From Ardenticatenaceae bacterium (lineage in GTDB: Bacteria; Chloroflexota; Anaerolineae; Promineifilales; Promineifilaceae), in NCBI GenBank assembly GCA_020634215.1, contig JACKCD010000014.1:48134-112133 (forward strand): a DNA stretch of 64,000 nt. Reading direction: 5' to 3'. Positions 1 through 8,071 of the stretch are shown here, one piece after another. The notes under the pieces were generated by a model. It did no database searches, was not told the DNA's origin, and saw nothing but the letters and a program-made list of their open reading frames with translations. The stretch's first letter is position 1. The number at the start of each line of letters is the position of its first letter. The translations under genes were made by a program, and so were the position numbers.

Positions 1-2
1 CA

Positions 3-1400
3 AGCGTGCGCTTTGATTCGGTGGGGGCGGTGCGGAAGATTGAGGATTTGGGGGAGCGGCTGCGGGCATTGCTGCAGCATGATGACCGAGCGGCGCAGTT
101 TATCCGCGATACGACCTATTTTATGCTGGCGTATGCGGCGTATGTGACGCCGGAAATTGCCCACAGTATTAAAGATGTGGATGATGCCAACCGCTGGGGG
201 TTTGCCCATGAGGCGGGGCCGTTTGAGACGTGGGATATGCTGGGGGTGCGGGAAACGGCCGTTTCCATGCAGGCCGCCGGGTTCAAAGTAGCCGACTGGG
301 TGCAGCAAATGCTGGATGCGGGTCATGAGCGGTTTTATGAAAACGGCCGTTATTACGACTTCAACACTCAAAGCTACAGCCAGCCCCTTGCCAGCAAAAA
401 TATCGCCGTTGCCAACCTCCACGCCGCTGGCAAGGAAGTGGCTCGCAACGATAGCGCCAGCCTGCTCGACATGGGCGACGGCGTGGCTTTGTTAGAGTTC
501 CACGCCAAGATGAATGCCATTGACGACGGCATCGTCGGTATGGCAAATATTGCCCTGGAACGGCTCAACAGCGATTTTGATGCCCTGGTCATTGGCAACG
601 ACGGGCAGGATTTTTGCGTCGGAGCCAATATCTTTATGGTGGGTGTGGCGGCGGCCCAGGGGATGTGGGAGCAGCTTGACAAGACGATTTGGAATTTGCA
701 GGATGCCACCTTCCGGCTGCGCCACGCCCCCAAGCCGGTAGTCACGGCTCCGCACCAGCGGGTGCTGGGTGGTGGGGTGGAGCTGGCGATGGCCGGCTGG
801 ACGGCCGTGGCTGACCACGAAACGTATATGGGTCTGGTGGAAGTGGGTGTGGGTGTGGTTCCGGCCGGCGGTGGCCTCAAAGAACTCATTCGCCGCCGCA
901 TCAACCCCGTCATGAAAACCGCCAACGCCGATGTGCTGCCCGTTATGCAGGAAGTGTTCCAGCAGGTTGCTACCGCCAAGGTTGGCACCAGCGCTTGGGA
1001 AGCCCGTGATCTGGGGTATCTGCTCGACACCGACACCATTGTGATGGGCAGCGAACAGCGGTTGGCGAAGGCTAAAGAGGTCGCATTGCAGCTTGTGGCT
1101 TCCGGGGCGCGTCCGCCGGAGGTGGAGAAGGTGTATGCGGCGGGGCTGGAAGCGTATGCTGCCCTGCGGCTGGGTATCCAGAGCTTTGTTTGGGGCAACT
1201 ATGCCACTGCCTATGATGCGGTGGTGAGTGAGAAGGTGGCCTATGTGCTGTGCGGCGGCAAGCTGAGCGCCCCGGCCTGGGTGGATCCGTGGTATATTTT
1301 GGATTTGGAGCGTGAGGCGTTCTTGTCACTGCTGGGCAACCAGGAGACGCGAGATCGGATTATGCATATGCTGCAAACGGGTAAGCCGCTGCGGAATTAG
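3..1400 (+). CDS. fadN: 3-hydroxyacyl-CoA dehydrogenase/enoyl-CoA hydratase (FadN-like), 5'-truncated
   Basis: This is the C-terminal part of a multifunctional beta-oxidation protein; the frame is open to the window edge, so the NAD-binding half lies outside. The first ~110 residues look like the second 3HCDH C-terminal helical repeat. Residues ~150-300 form a crotonase domain: GNDGQDFCVGANIF supplies one oxyanion-hole segment and RVLGGGVELAMAG the other. Hydration and NAD-dependent oxidation of acyl-CoA intermediates in the cytoplasm is expected from the family. A thiolase gene follows after a small toxin module, the usual fadN-fadA arrangement. Two AACGGCCGTT decamers (254-263, 342-351) encode ETAV and ENGR here. 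Family assignment is firm; substrate chain length cannot be read. Confidence 0.85.
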   Translation, partial: SVRFDSVGAVRKIEDLGERLRALLQHDDRAAQFIRDTTYFMLAYAAYVTPEIAHSIKDVDDANRWGFAHEAGPFETWDMLGVRETAVSMQAAGFKVADWVQQMLDAGHERFYENGRYYDFNTQSYSQPLASKNIAVANLHAAGKEVARNDSASLLDMGDGVALLEFHAKMNAIDDGIVGMANIALERLNSDFDALVIGNDGQDFCVGANIFMVGVAAAQGMWEQLDKTIWNLQDATFRLRHAPKPVVTAPHQRVLGGGVELAMAGWTAVADHETYMGLVEVGVGVVPAGGGLKELIRRRINPVMKTANADVLPVMQEVFQQVATAKVGTSAWEARDLGYLLDTDTIVMGSEQRLAKAKEVALQLVASGARPPEVEKVYAAGLEAYAALRLGIQSFVWGNYATAYDAVVSEKVAYVLCGGKLSAPAWVDPWYILDLEREAFLSLLGNQETRDRIMHMLQTGKPLRN

Positions 1401-1462
1401 GTTTGAGATTGGGGATTGGAGATTAGAGATTTGGTGGCCTCTCTAATCTTTATCTTGTATTA
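1401..1462. repeat. Intergenic hairpin repeat, family A (GAGATTGGAGATT type)
   Basis: A low-complexity run of GAGATTGG/GGAGATTAG words folds on itself. AGATTAGAGA at 1420-1429 pairs perfectly with TCTCTAATCT at 1440-1449. The same word family recurs near 4903, 18739 and 46603, always between genes. Confidence 0.7.
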
Positions 1463-1471
1463 GGAAAGATT

Positions 1472-1792
1472 ATGAGCATGTATGGTGAATTACAGAGAAA
1501 GCCAACAGCCCGCTTAGTGGTTCAGGTTGGGTATTCGGATGTATTAACGGCCGTTGGCTCTTGGCAGGTTGAAGAGTTAGAAGCCTTGATTGGTGATTTG
1601 CAGCGGCTTGCTAGGCAACGTAAAGTTCAGTTAGAGAAGCATAATTTGCCAGTCCCCAACCTTCCTTCGCAAAAAGTTTCTATGGCCGACATGGTTTCTA
1701 TTTTGCCTGCCAATATTGTCGCCCCTCCTGATGAAGATGTGGAAGAAGCATTAATGCTGTCACGCCTAGAGAGACTTGGGGATATTGCATGA
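1472..1792 (+). CDS. Probable antitoxin partner of PIN toxin
   Basis: A 106-residue protein of no family I recognise. The N-terminus is a short beta-rich segment (RLVVQVGYSDVLTAVGSW), followed by a helical stretch rich in Leu/Arg (EELEALIGDLQRLARQRKVQLEKH) and an acidic tail. It ends in an ATGA overlap with the PIN-domain gene at 1789, the arrangement typical of VapBC-like modules, in which the small upstream protein neutralises the nuclease and autoregulates. The antitoxin role is inferred from position and size only. It sits inside the fadN-fadA operon and carries one AACGGCCGTT decamer, so it is probably long resident. Confidence 0.5.
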   Translation: MSMYGELQRKPTARLVVQVGYSDVLTAVGSWQVEELEALIGDLQRLARQRKVQLEKHNLPVPNLPSQKVSMADMVSILPANIVAPPDEDVEEALMLSRLERLGDIA

Positions 1793-2211
1793 AGGTGTTG
1801 CTAGACACAAACGTGATTTTAGACGTTGTTTTTCGCCGAGAGGAATGGCTTGAAGTCTCTGGTGGTGTTTGGCAGGCCCATGTTGATGGGTATCTTGAAG
1901 GCTTTGTAACGGCAACCACGGTGACTGATATTTTCTATGTTGTGCGACGTTATGCGACATTGGAAAAGGCACGGGAGGTTGTTACAGGTATTTTGCATAC
2001 TCTGGCTGTTGTTGCCGTAGATCAGGCGACGTTGTTTTATGCCAATCAGCTTTCAGGTTCTGATTTTGAGGACAATGTGCAGATGGCCTGTGTGGTACAA
2101 GCCGGTTTGGAAGCTATTGTGACGCGGGATAAGAAGGGTTTTAAGTTGGCTACAGTGCCTGTGTATGCACCGGCAGAATTGTTAGATGTGCTTGAAATCA
2201 GAAAGGAATAA
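1789..2211 (+). CDS. PIN-domain ribonuclease (VapC-like toxin)
   Basis: A 140-residue PIN domain. It opens with the diagnostic MKVLLDTNVILDV (first catalytic Asp), has a central acidic position around ATTVTDIFY, and a C-terminal SDFEDNVQMACV plus IVTRDKKGF, matching the usual set of acidic metal ligands. Family members cleave RNA, often tRNA or mRNA, when released from the antitoxin. The ATGA overlap with the preceding small gene indicates translational coupling. The stop codon lies 4 bp before the fadA start and its last codons contain the fadA ribosome binding site (GAAAGGA), so the module is cotranscribed with beta-oxidation genes. The target is unknown. Confidence 0.75.
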   Translation: MKVLLDTNVILDVVFRREEWLEVSGGVWQAHVDGYLEGFVTATTVTDIFYVVRRYATLEKAREVVTGILHTLAVVAVDQATLFYANQLSGSDFEDNVQMACVVQAGLEAIVTRDKKGFKLATVPVYAPAELLDVLEIRKE

Positions 2212-2215
2212 AAAC

Positions 2216-3397
2216 ATGACACGTGAAGCTGTAATTGTAGCTGGGTCACGAACGGCCGTTGGCAAGGCCAAGCGGGGCAGCACGCGCAACTGGCGCTCCG
2301 ACGACATGGCCGCAGCGGTAATTCGGGAAGTGATGCGCCAGGCCGAGGGGTTAGACCCGGCCGAGATAGACGATGTGATTATTGGCTGCGCCATGCCCGA
2401 AGGGGCACAAGGGCTAAACTTTGGCCGCACCATTGCCCTGCGGGCTGGGTTGCCGGTGGACACCCCTGGCATGACCGTCAACCGCTTTTGCTCCAGTGGG
2501 CTGCAAACCATTGCCATGGCCGCCGAGCGCATCATTGCCAATGGGGCTGACGCGATCATTGCCGGTGGGGCGGAAACGATGAGTATGGTGCCAATGACCG
2601 GCTTCCGCATCAACCCCAACCCCTACATGGTGGAAAACATGCCCGAAGTGTATATGGGCATGGGGTACACGGCGGAAAATGTAGCCGATGAATATGAGGT
2701 GAGCCGCCAGGCGCAGGATGAATTTGCCGTGCGGAGCCACCAGCGGGCGGCGGCGGCGTATGCCAAGGGGCTGTTTGACGGCGAAATTTTGCCGATTGAG
2801 ATTGAAGAGACGACGGCTGGAGCCAATGGGCCGGAGACGACGACCTTTGTGCTGGACAAGGATGAACACCTTCGCGCCGATACGACGCTAGAGGGGCTGG
2901 CAAAATTGCGCCCGGTGTTTAAGCAGGGCGGGACGGTTACGGCCGGGAATGCTTCTCCTCTCAGCGATGGGGCGGCGGCGGTGCTGGTGATGGAGCGCAG
3001 CAAGGCGGAGGCATTGGGGTTGAAGCCCTTGCTGAAGTTTGTCGGCTTTAACGTTGGCGGCGTGCGGCCAGAGGTGATGGGGATTGGCCCGGTGGCGGCG
3101 GTGCCGCGTGTGTTGAAGAGGACGGGGCTGAGTCTGGGCAACATTGACCTGATTGAGCTGAATGAGGCGTTTGCTGCCCAAGCGTTGGCGGTCATTCGTG
3201 AATTGGGGCTGGATGAAGAGAAGGTCAACGTGAACGGCGGTGCAATTGCGCTGGGGCATCCGCTGGGCTGCACGGGGGCGAAGTTGACGGTGCAGATTAT
3301 GAACGAAATGCGCCGCCGTGATAGCCAGTTTGGCATGGTGACGATGTGTATTGGCGGCGGCATGGGTGCGGCCGGGATTTTTGAGCGGTTGAATTAG
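2216..3397 (+). CDS. fadA: Acetyl-CoA C-acyltransferase (thiolase, FadA)
   Basis: A 393-residue thiolase performing the last beta-oxidation step: CoA-dependent cleavage of 3-ketoacyl-CoA to acetyl-CoA and a shortened acyl-CoA. The nucleophile Cys92 lies in NRFCSSGLQT. His348 is in ALGHPLGCTGAK and Cys378 in MCIGGGMGAAG, the complete catalytic triad. Length is normal for FadA. The ATG at 2216 is preferred over upstream alternatives because GAAAGGA precedes it by about 8 nt and the thiolase fold begins REAVIVAGSRTAVGK. It completes a fadN-fadA operon with the upstream hydratase/dehydrogenase. Substrate range is not determinable. Confidence 0.93.
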   Translation: MTREAVIVAGSRTAVGKAKRGSTRNWRSDDMAAAVIREVMRQAEGLDPAEIDDVIIGCAMPEGAQGLNFGRTIALRAGLPVDTPGMTVNRFCSSGLQTIAMAAERIIANGADAIIAGGAETMSMVPMTGFRINPNPYMVENMPEVYMGMGYTAENVADEYEVSRQAQDEFAVRSHQRAAAAYAKGLFDGEILPIEIEETTAGANGPETTTFVLDKDEHLRADTTLEGLAKLRPVFKQGGTVTAGNASPLSDGAAAVLVMERSKAEALGLKPLLKFVGFNVGGVRPEVMGIGPVAAVPRVLKRTGLSLGNIDLIELNEAFAAQALAVIRELGLDEEKVNVNGGAIALGHPLGCTGAKLTVQIMNEMRRRDSQFGMVTMCIGGGMGAAGIFERLN

Positions 3398-3422
3398 GTT
3401 ACATTTTAGCGATTAAGAAAAT

Positions 3423-3491
3423 AGGACGCTGATTTTCCTGATACACCTGATCAAGCTTTCTTATCAGGAAAATCGGGAAAATCAGCGTCCT
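3423..3491. repeat. Hairpin repeat, family D (AGGACGCAGATTTTCCTGAT type)
   Basis: AGGACGCT at 3423-3430 pairs with AGCGTCCT at 3484-3491. Inner arms GATTTTCCTGAT and ATCAGGAAAAT add a long stem. It lies between convergent genes, so it may act as a bidirectional terminator. Related copies sit near 28098 and 59695. Confidence 0.75.
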
Positions 3492-3515
3492 GTTTTTTAG
3501 AGAACTAACGGCAGG

Positions 3516-4736
3516 CTACTCTAGAGTTACGTGAGGATGGGGCCGTAATTCCACTGGGACGGTGCCGAAGCGGAGGGGGTGCTGCTGGCTGAGCCACGCA
3601 GTTTGCGCCCATTGGTAACGGCCAACGAGGGGGGCTGTTGTTTTGGCAATGGCGATGAGCAGGGGTTTCCACCGTTCGTTCATTTGGCCGCGTGCTTCGC
3701 GCAGTTGGAGGGCTTGCGCCCGTTCGATTTCTGGTAGCCGTTCGGCGGCAATGTGGGCGGCGGCTTGGTCAATGGCGGTGTGGTTGGTTTGCAGGGCAGG
3801 GACAAGGTGGTTGGCAGCGACAATGACATCGCGCAGGGCGAGGTTGATGCCCTGGGCGCGGATGGGCGACATGGGGTGGGCGGCATCGCCCAAGAGGAGC
3901 AGCCCTGGTTTGTGCCAGCTTTCGGCACGGCCGACGATGACGTTGAGTTTGGAGGGTTCGCCAATTTGCCCGCGCACCGTTTGCAAATGGTCGGCCAGCC
4001 AGGGTGGGGCGGGTTCGGCCAATTCGTCTGCCCAATTGCGCTGGCGGTCGTAGCCACCTTTGGGCAACAGCAGGGCGTAGCGGATGTGGTCGTCGTGGGA
4101 GTTGTAGGCGAGGGCAGTGTTTTTGACGGATCCCATGAGATAGACGCTGGTTTTGCCGTGCAGCGCAGGTGGGGCGGGGAAGCGAAACCACAGTACGTCG
4201 TAGCTTTCAGGGAGCAGATTGAGCTTGATGTCGGCGCGGGTGCGGACGATGGAGCCGCGCCCGTCGCAACCGATGATGAGATCGGCCGTTTGGGTGAAGG
4301 GCTGGCCGTTGTGGGTGCCGCTGATGGTAGTAAAACGGCCGTTTTCCACCCCCAAATCCCGCACCGTTGCCCCTTGCAGCAGCCGAAAGTTGGGGAACTG
4401 TTGTGCCAGAGTGGTGACGTGGGTTAAAAAGGCAGGCTGCGACAGCACGCAAACGGCACGGCTGCCCAATTCTGCCTGCGGCTCGGCCACGCGGAAGATA
4501 AGGCGGTTGGCAACGTGCATGTCCCAGCTATCAATACGGCGGTGAGGCAACTGGCTGATATCAATCCCCATTTGTTCCAACGCTTCTAGCCCCAGCGGCA
4601 TCATTGCTTCCCCGCGAAAAACCCGCGCAAAATTTGTTTCCCGTTCCAGCAACGTTACATCAGTGCCCGCCCGCGCCAGTAAATAGGCCAGTGTTGCCCC
4701 GGCCGGGCCGGCCCCCACGATTATTACCTTGCTCAT
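3516..4736 (-). CDS. FAD-dependent aromatic-ring-hydroxylase-type monooxygenase
   Basis: A 406-residue flavoprotein of the PHBH/UbiH group. The N-terminal Rossmann dinucleotide motif is VGAGPAGATLAYLLARAG with ERE at the end of beta-2. A middle DG motif (IIGCDGRGSIVRT) contacts FAD and NAD(P)H, and the second FAD motif GDAAHPMSPIRAQGINLALRD lies near residue 280. Such enzymes hydroxylate aromatic or other cyclic substrates using NAD(P)H and O2. It is transcribed divergently from a TetR-family gene, with two inverted repeats between them, so control by that regulator is likely. The substrate is unknown; epoxidase or halogenase-like roles are possible alternatives. Confidence 0.8.
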   Translation of the reverse strand: MSKVIIVGAGPAGATLAYLLARAGTDVTLLERETNFARVFRGEAMMPLGLEALEQMGIDISQLPHRRIDSWDMHVANRLIFRVAEPQAELGSRAVCVLSQPAFLTHVTTLAQQFPNFRLLQGATVRDLGVENGRFTTISGTHNGQPFTQTADLIIGCDGRGSIVRTRADIKLNLLPESYDVLWFRFPAPPALHGKTSVYLMGSVKNTALAYNSHDDHIRYALLLPKGGYDRQRNWADELAEPAPPWLADHLQTVRGQIGEPSKLNVIVGRAESWHKPGLLLLGDAAHPMSPIRAQGINLALRDVIVAANHLVPALQTNHTAIDQAAAHIAAERLPEIERAQALQLREARGQMNERWKPLLIAIAKTTAPLVGRYQWAQTAWLSQQHPLRFGTVPVELRPHPHVTLE

Positions 4737-4787
4737 TATGTCACCTTCAAAAGTTCCAGTTGCTTATTTTGTGTGTTCACGTATGAT

Positions 4788-4803
4788 TGTCTGAAAACAG
4801 ACA
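4788..4803. promoter_or_regulatory. Candidate TetR operator, TGTCTGAAAACAGACA
   Basis: A perfect 6-bp-arm inverted repeat (TGTCTG/CAGACA around AAAA) about 52 bp upstream of the monooxygenase start. Its position between divergent genes fits a regulator site, but assignment to the TetR gene is inference. Confidence 0.45.
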
Positions 4804-4864
4804 CCTGTATGGAAAAGATAAGGTGAAATCGGTACATAGTCAATAGACAAAGGATATTATTTTG

Positions 4865-4880
4865 TTTGTTAGTGAACAAA
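4865..4880. promoter_or_regulatory. Second candidate operator, TTTGTTAGTGAACAAA
   Basis: A perfect 6-bp-arm inverted repeat (TTTGTT/AACAAA) in the same divergent region. It differs in sequence from the 4788 palindrome, so the two may serve different factors, or one may be fortuitous. Confidence 0.35.
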
Positions 4881-4902
4881 GTAGGTGAAATTGTCTGGGA
4901 AT

Positions 4903-4972
4903 TAGAGACTTGGAGACTAGGAGACTAGGAAATTATGAGATTAGTCTCTCAATCTCTTAATCGCTTGGTCTC
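4903..4972. repeat. Intergenic hairpin repeat, family A
   Basis: A run of TTGGAGACTAGGAGACTAGG words is followed by their approximate complement (TTAGTCTCTCAATCTCTTAATC). It lies just upstream of the TetR gene and has the same vocabulary as copies near 1401, 18739 and 46603. Confidence 0.6.
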
Positions 4973-5007
4973 TTTTTGCCCAATGATCAGACAAAGCGAG
5001 GGTGCAG

Positions 5008-5598
5008 ATGGAAGATAGGCGAGTGCGGCGGACAAAGGAGCGGCTGCGGCAGGCGTTGCTTCAGCTTTTGCTGGAAAAACCGTATGAGGATATATCAGTG
5101 CAAAATATTTTGGATGTGGCGGATGTGAGCCGGGCGGCGTTTTATGCCCATTACCAGGATAAGGATGCGCTATTTTTGGCGGGGATGCCGGAAAATGTGC
5201 TGCACTATGGCACGTGGGAGCCGACGGATGAGCTGCTGCCACCGGTGACGGGGTTGTTTGAGCATATGGTGGCGGGGCAGGCGTGGGTGCGGGCGATGCA
5301 GGGAACGGCCGTTATGCAGCTGATCAACCAACAAGCCAGGCAGCGCATGGTGGAAAATTGGCTGGCGCATTTGCAAAGGCTGCAAGCGGCGGGACGTTTA
5401 GCACCGGTAGACGCGGAGCCGGTGGCGCATTATTTGACGGGGGCGCTGCTGTCGCTGCTGCTGTGGTGGAGCAGCAGCGGGATGAAGCAAACGCCGGAGG
5501 CAATGAACGGGCTGTTTCAGCAGCTTGTCCGGCAGGGGGTTGCGTCGCTGCAAACGAATGGTGCAATTCCAGTAGACCTTTCTGAGATAGTTGAGTAG
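5008..5598 (+). CDS. TetR-family transcriptional regulator
   Basis: A 196-residue repressor-type protein. The HTH lies at residues ~5-50: RRTKERLRQALLQLL, then VQNILDVADVSRAAFYAHYQDKDALF, the classic TetR recognition helix with the F-Y-x-H-Y-x-D-K-D signature. The C-terminal all-helical domain would bind a ligand; it contains LSLLLWWSSSGM, as in TetR_C families. I chose ATG 5008 over the GTG at 5002 because GAGG ends 6 nt upstream of 5008. It is divergent from an FAD monooxygenase that it probably controls. One AACGGCCGTT (5304-5313) is the last before a 9.3-kb gap in that signature. Confidence 0.85.
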   Translation: MEDRRVRRTKERLRQALLQLLLEKPYEDISVQNILDVADVSRAAFYAHYQDKDALFLAGMPENVLHYGTWEPTDELLPPVTGLFEHMVAGQAWVRAMQGTAVMQLINQQARQRMVENWLAHLQRLQAAGRLAPVDAEPVAHYLTGALLSLLLWWSSSGMKQTPEAMNGLFQQLVRQGVASLQTNGAIPVDLSEIVE

Positions 5599-5702
5599 CT
5601 GAGGCTAACAGCACAATCGCTGCTTCTCAAGATAATGCCGTAGCGTAAATTACGTTGGTTTCGCTTTCGGTGGCATCGCATGAGAGGAGACAATCAGAAC
5701 TC

Positions 5703-5972
5703 TTATACTTGCTTTCTGAGAATAATGTCTACTTCTCCAGGTTTTCGCGTAAAGTCACCAAATAGAGCTGTTTGTGTGTTCTCTGTAAACGGCTGATCAA
5801 TTTCTTCCATTTCCCATTCTGAAAAGTGACATTGCAAAACGGAACGAGTCGTTTCCAAGGTGAAATCGCGCTTGTCAGTGCGGATATAGACAACTCCATT
5901 TTCATCCATTACATCGGCTGCTTGTCGAAATACTGAATCTAGTAACTCGTTATATCCCGCTTGTGAACTAAA
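5703..5972 (-). pseudogene. DNA methyltransferase, C-terminal fragment (cut off by IS630)
   Basis: This is the 3' end of the methyltransferase whose N-terminal part lies at 7197-8069. Reading from the insertion point, the frame gives FSSQAGYNELLDSVFRQAADV, then DENGVVYIRTDKRDFTLETT and a stop at 5703. The stretch VMDENGVVYIRTD resembles the post-TSPPY beta-strand region of beta/gamma-class amino-methyltransferases. Removing the element and one copy of the flanking ACTAAA joins the two parts in frame into a 378-residue protein. On its own this fragment has no credible start and is presumably not functional. Confidence 0.8.
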
Positions 5973-7198
5973 TGGTTCTCTCGCTAAATAGCTAAGTTGT
6001 CAGTTGGCCTGTAAACACCGAAGCCACCAATTGGCTCAAGAAAAGCCTGCTCCTGTGGCCTTTTTTTCCAAATATAGGGATGGCAATGCCCATTCCAGTA
6101 GCTCAAAGCGTGATTGAGAGCTTCTGTTAGCTCATTCATGTCGGTAAAGCACCGACCCTTGAGTGCTAAAGAACGCAATTGCTTCCACCATGGCTCAATC
6201 AAATTGAGCCAACACGCATATTTGGGGGTGAATTGCACTTGAATTTCCGGCCACGCTGTTAAAGCCAGTTGCGTTTCCCGGCTACTATGTGTGCTCAAAT
6301 TGTCTTCAATAATCATCCATCGCTGACTGGGAAACTCAGTAATTACTTTTTCCAGTAATTGAATGTGACTCACACTGTCTCGCTTCGGACTTAGCACAAT
6401 GGCCGCTTGACCTGTGGCTGGCTCGAAGGCACCATGAACCCACACCATTCCCCGCCGTCCATAATCCGGCTCGAAGGTTGCCCGATTCGACCCCTGTTGC
6501 CATGCCTCTCCTGGATATGTTTTCACAGCTATCGGTCCCATTTCATCAACGCAAATTACCCGTGTCTCGGCTGGTGGTTCGTGGTAGCATCGGATAATGG
6601 CCCCCTTTTTTCCACGAATTCGGGGTCGTGTTTTTCCACATCGTGGAACCAACTTTGCTGCCGCTTCCATTGAAATCCTTCTGCTTCCATCCACTCCCAT
6701 ATCGTTGAATCTGACAAATGCAATCCCTCCCTTTCTTTAAAGGCTGTTTGCAAGCGTTCCAAGCTCCACATAGCAAAGGGATAGCCCAAGGTCGGTGGTT
6801 TTTGCAACGCCAAACCGATTAATCGGCTCCGTACTTTCTCATCATGGGTGCGGGGACAGCCGGAACGGGGCAGATCTTGTAGTCCCGCGATCCCTTTCTC
6901 ATTAAAGCGTCTGACCCACACGGCTCCAATGGCGGTGCTAAAACCGGCACGCACGCCGGCATCTGTGGCTAACAAGTTTTCATCATCCAACATGTTGACA
7001 AGAATGGTCGCTCGTTTGACCAGTTTGGCAGGCGCATTTTGCGCGTTTGCTAATTTTCGGACTTCTGTTTCTTCCTCTGGTGAAAGAGGCCGCAATTTTA
7101 CTCGTGGTCGCATTGGCTCTACTAACTCCTTTGCCCGATTAGATGACCTAGATGACCTTGCCCCATATTATAGCTTAACCATTTGGCGAGAGAACCAC
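5971..7198 (-). mobile_element. IS630-family insertion sequence in the methyltransferase gene
   Basis: The element is about 1,228 bp. Terminal inverted repeats are GGTTCTCTCGCTAAAT at the left (5974 onward) and GGTTCTCTCGCCAAAT at the right (complement, ending 7196), about 19 of 23 matching over the longer repeat. A TA dinucleotide flanks both ends (5969-5970 and 7199-7200), inside matching ACTAAA hexamers, as expected for the TA-target IS630/Tc1 group. It carries a transposase in two overlapping frames. Excision with one TA copy restores the host gene exactly, so the insertion is recent enough to have left no other damage. Confidence 0.9.
5984..7113 (-). CDS. IS630-family transposase in two overlapping frames
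   Basis: The first frame (7113 to 6556) holds the helix-turn-helix region: [32 protein letters not shown] and a second HTH around residue 130. The second frame (open from about 6700 to 5984) holds the DDE catalytic domain: ICVDEMGP (first Asp), [10 protein letters not shown] (second Asp) and [10 protein letters not shown] (Glu), all present. The frames join by a -1 shift on the AAAAAAGGGGG run near 6599-6610, giving [15 protein letters not shown]. Many IS630 elements use such A-rich -1 frameshifting, so the enzyme may be active; a disabling indel is the alternative. The stop lies within the left terminal repeat. Confidence 0.85.
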
Positions 7199-8069
7199 TA
7201 AAGCGGCCTCGATGTTTATCTTCAGTTTTACTTGGCCAAGGTGGATTGCCTAACATCCATAAGCGTAACCACTGATCATAATGATAGTGAGTTATATCGT
7301 AATATGGGGGTGATGTAAGCAATAGCTTAAATTTAGCTTTTCCATCATTCTCTATCTCTAATTTTAGGTCGGCCAATTTGACAGTGCTATCGGCTAGTAA
7401 AGCCTCTCCGCTTCCTATATCTGTTGGCACTCCGTGTTGGTAACGCCAATCAATTTTTTTCAGCATGAATGATAGCGGATCAATGGTGGGGGGAATCTCT
7501 AACCCATTGTCTTGCCACCATTTTACTGAATAGTCTGGAGCCATTGCTTTTGATTGGCGCATTTGATTTGAGAGACCACTTCCTAATTTGGCGTGAAGAG
7601 CGACCAATATTAATGACATTAACGTAGTATCAACACGATCATTGCGCCAATTTAACTCACTTTTGGCAGCAAGCAAAAATGCTAGAACTTTCTCTGAATA
7701 ACAGTACGAAAAGAATTCAGGCAGTTTTCTTTGGGAGCGAATACCAAACCAGCGTGAACGGCGACATATCTCCTTTAATCTGGCTTTGACATCATCTTGT
7801 GCAGCCGGATGTAATTTAGCTTGCCCATAAACCCAGCCAACTGGATTGATTTCGATCCCTGTGCCGTCTCTCCCTTGAGTCGTTGAAGCATAAATACTAG
7901 AAAACCGTCCGGCAAATGGATCAAGAACCCGATCCCCAGGGTTAGTAAAGCGATGAACTACATCAAATGCAAATTCATTTGGGAACATTGCGTAATATGG
8001 CCCGACACCAGCCCATCTGCCAATTGGATTTTGATAGTTTCGCTGCCACTGATTGTCTATCAGAACCAT
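7197..8069 (-). pseudogene. DNA (cytosine-N4/adenine-N6) methyltransferase, N-terminal part
   Basis: The protein opens with QNPIGRWAGVGPYYAMFPNEFAFDVV. SAM motif I follows as VLDPFAGRFSS (DPF.G type) at ~residue 50, with GIEINPVGWVYGQAK. Near residue 270 is the catalytic LLTSPPYYDITHYHYDQW, a TSPPY motif typical of amino-methyltransferases. The order motif I then IV fits the gamma-like class. The IS630 element interrupts the gene after FS, and without it the protein would be 378 residues. It starts 2 bp after the NurA-like gene ends and is the last gene of a HerA-NurA-methyltransferase unit, so self-DNA protection is the likely original job. Confidence 0.82.
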
Positions 8070-8071
8070 AA

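Noticed and set aside
374..1198. Long antisense open frame under the FadN-like gene
   Set aside because: It is a high-GC shadow with no family signature. The sense frame has clear crotonase motifs.
4737..5007. Riboswitch or small RNA in the divergent region
   Set aside because: Only short operator-like inverted repeats and a family A repeat are visible. No known riboswitch core was recognised.
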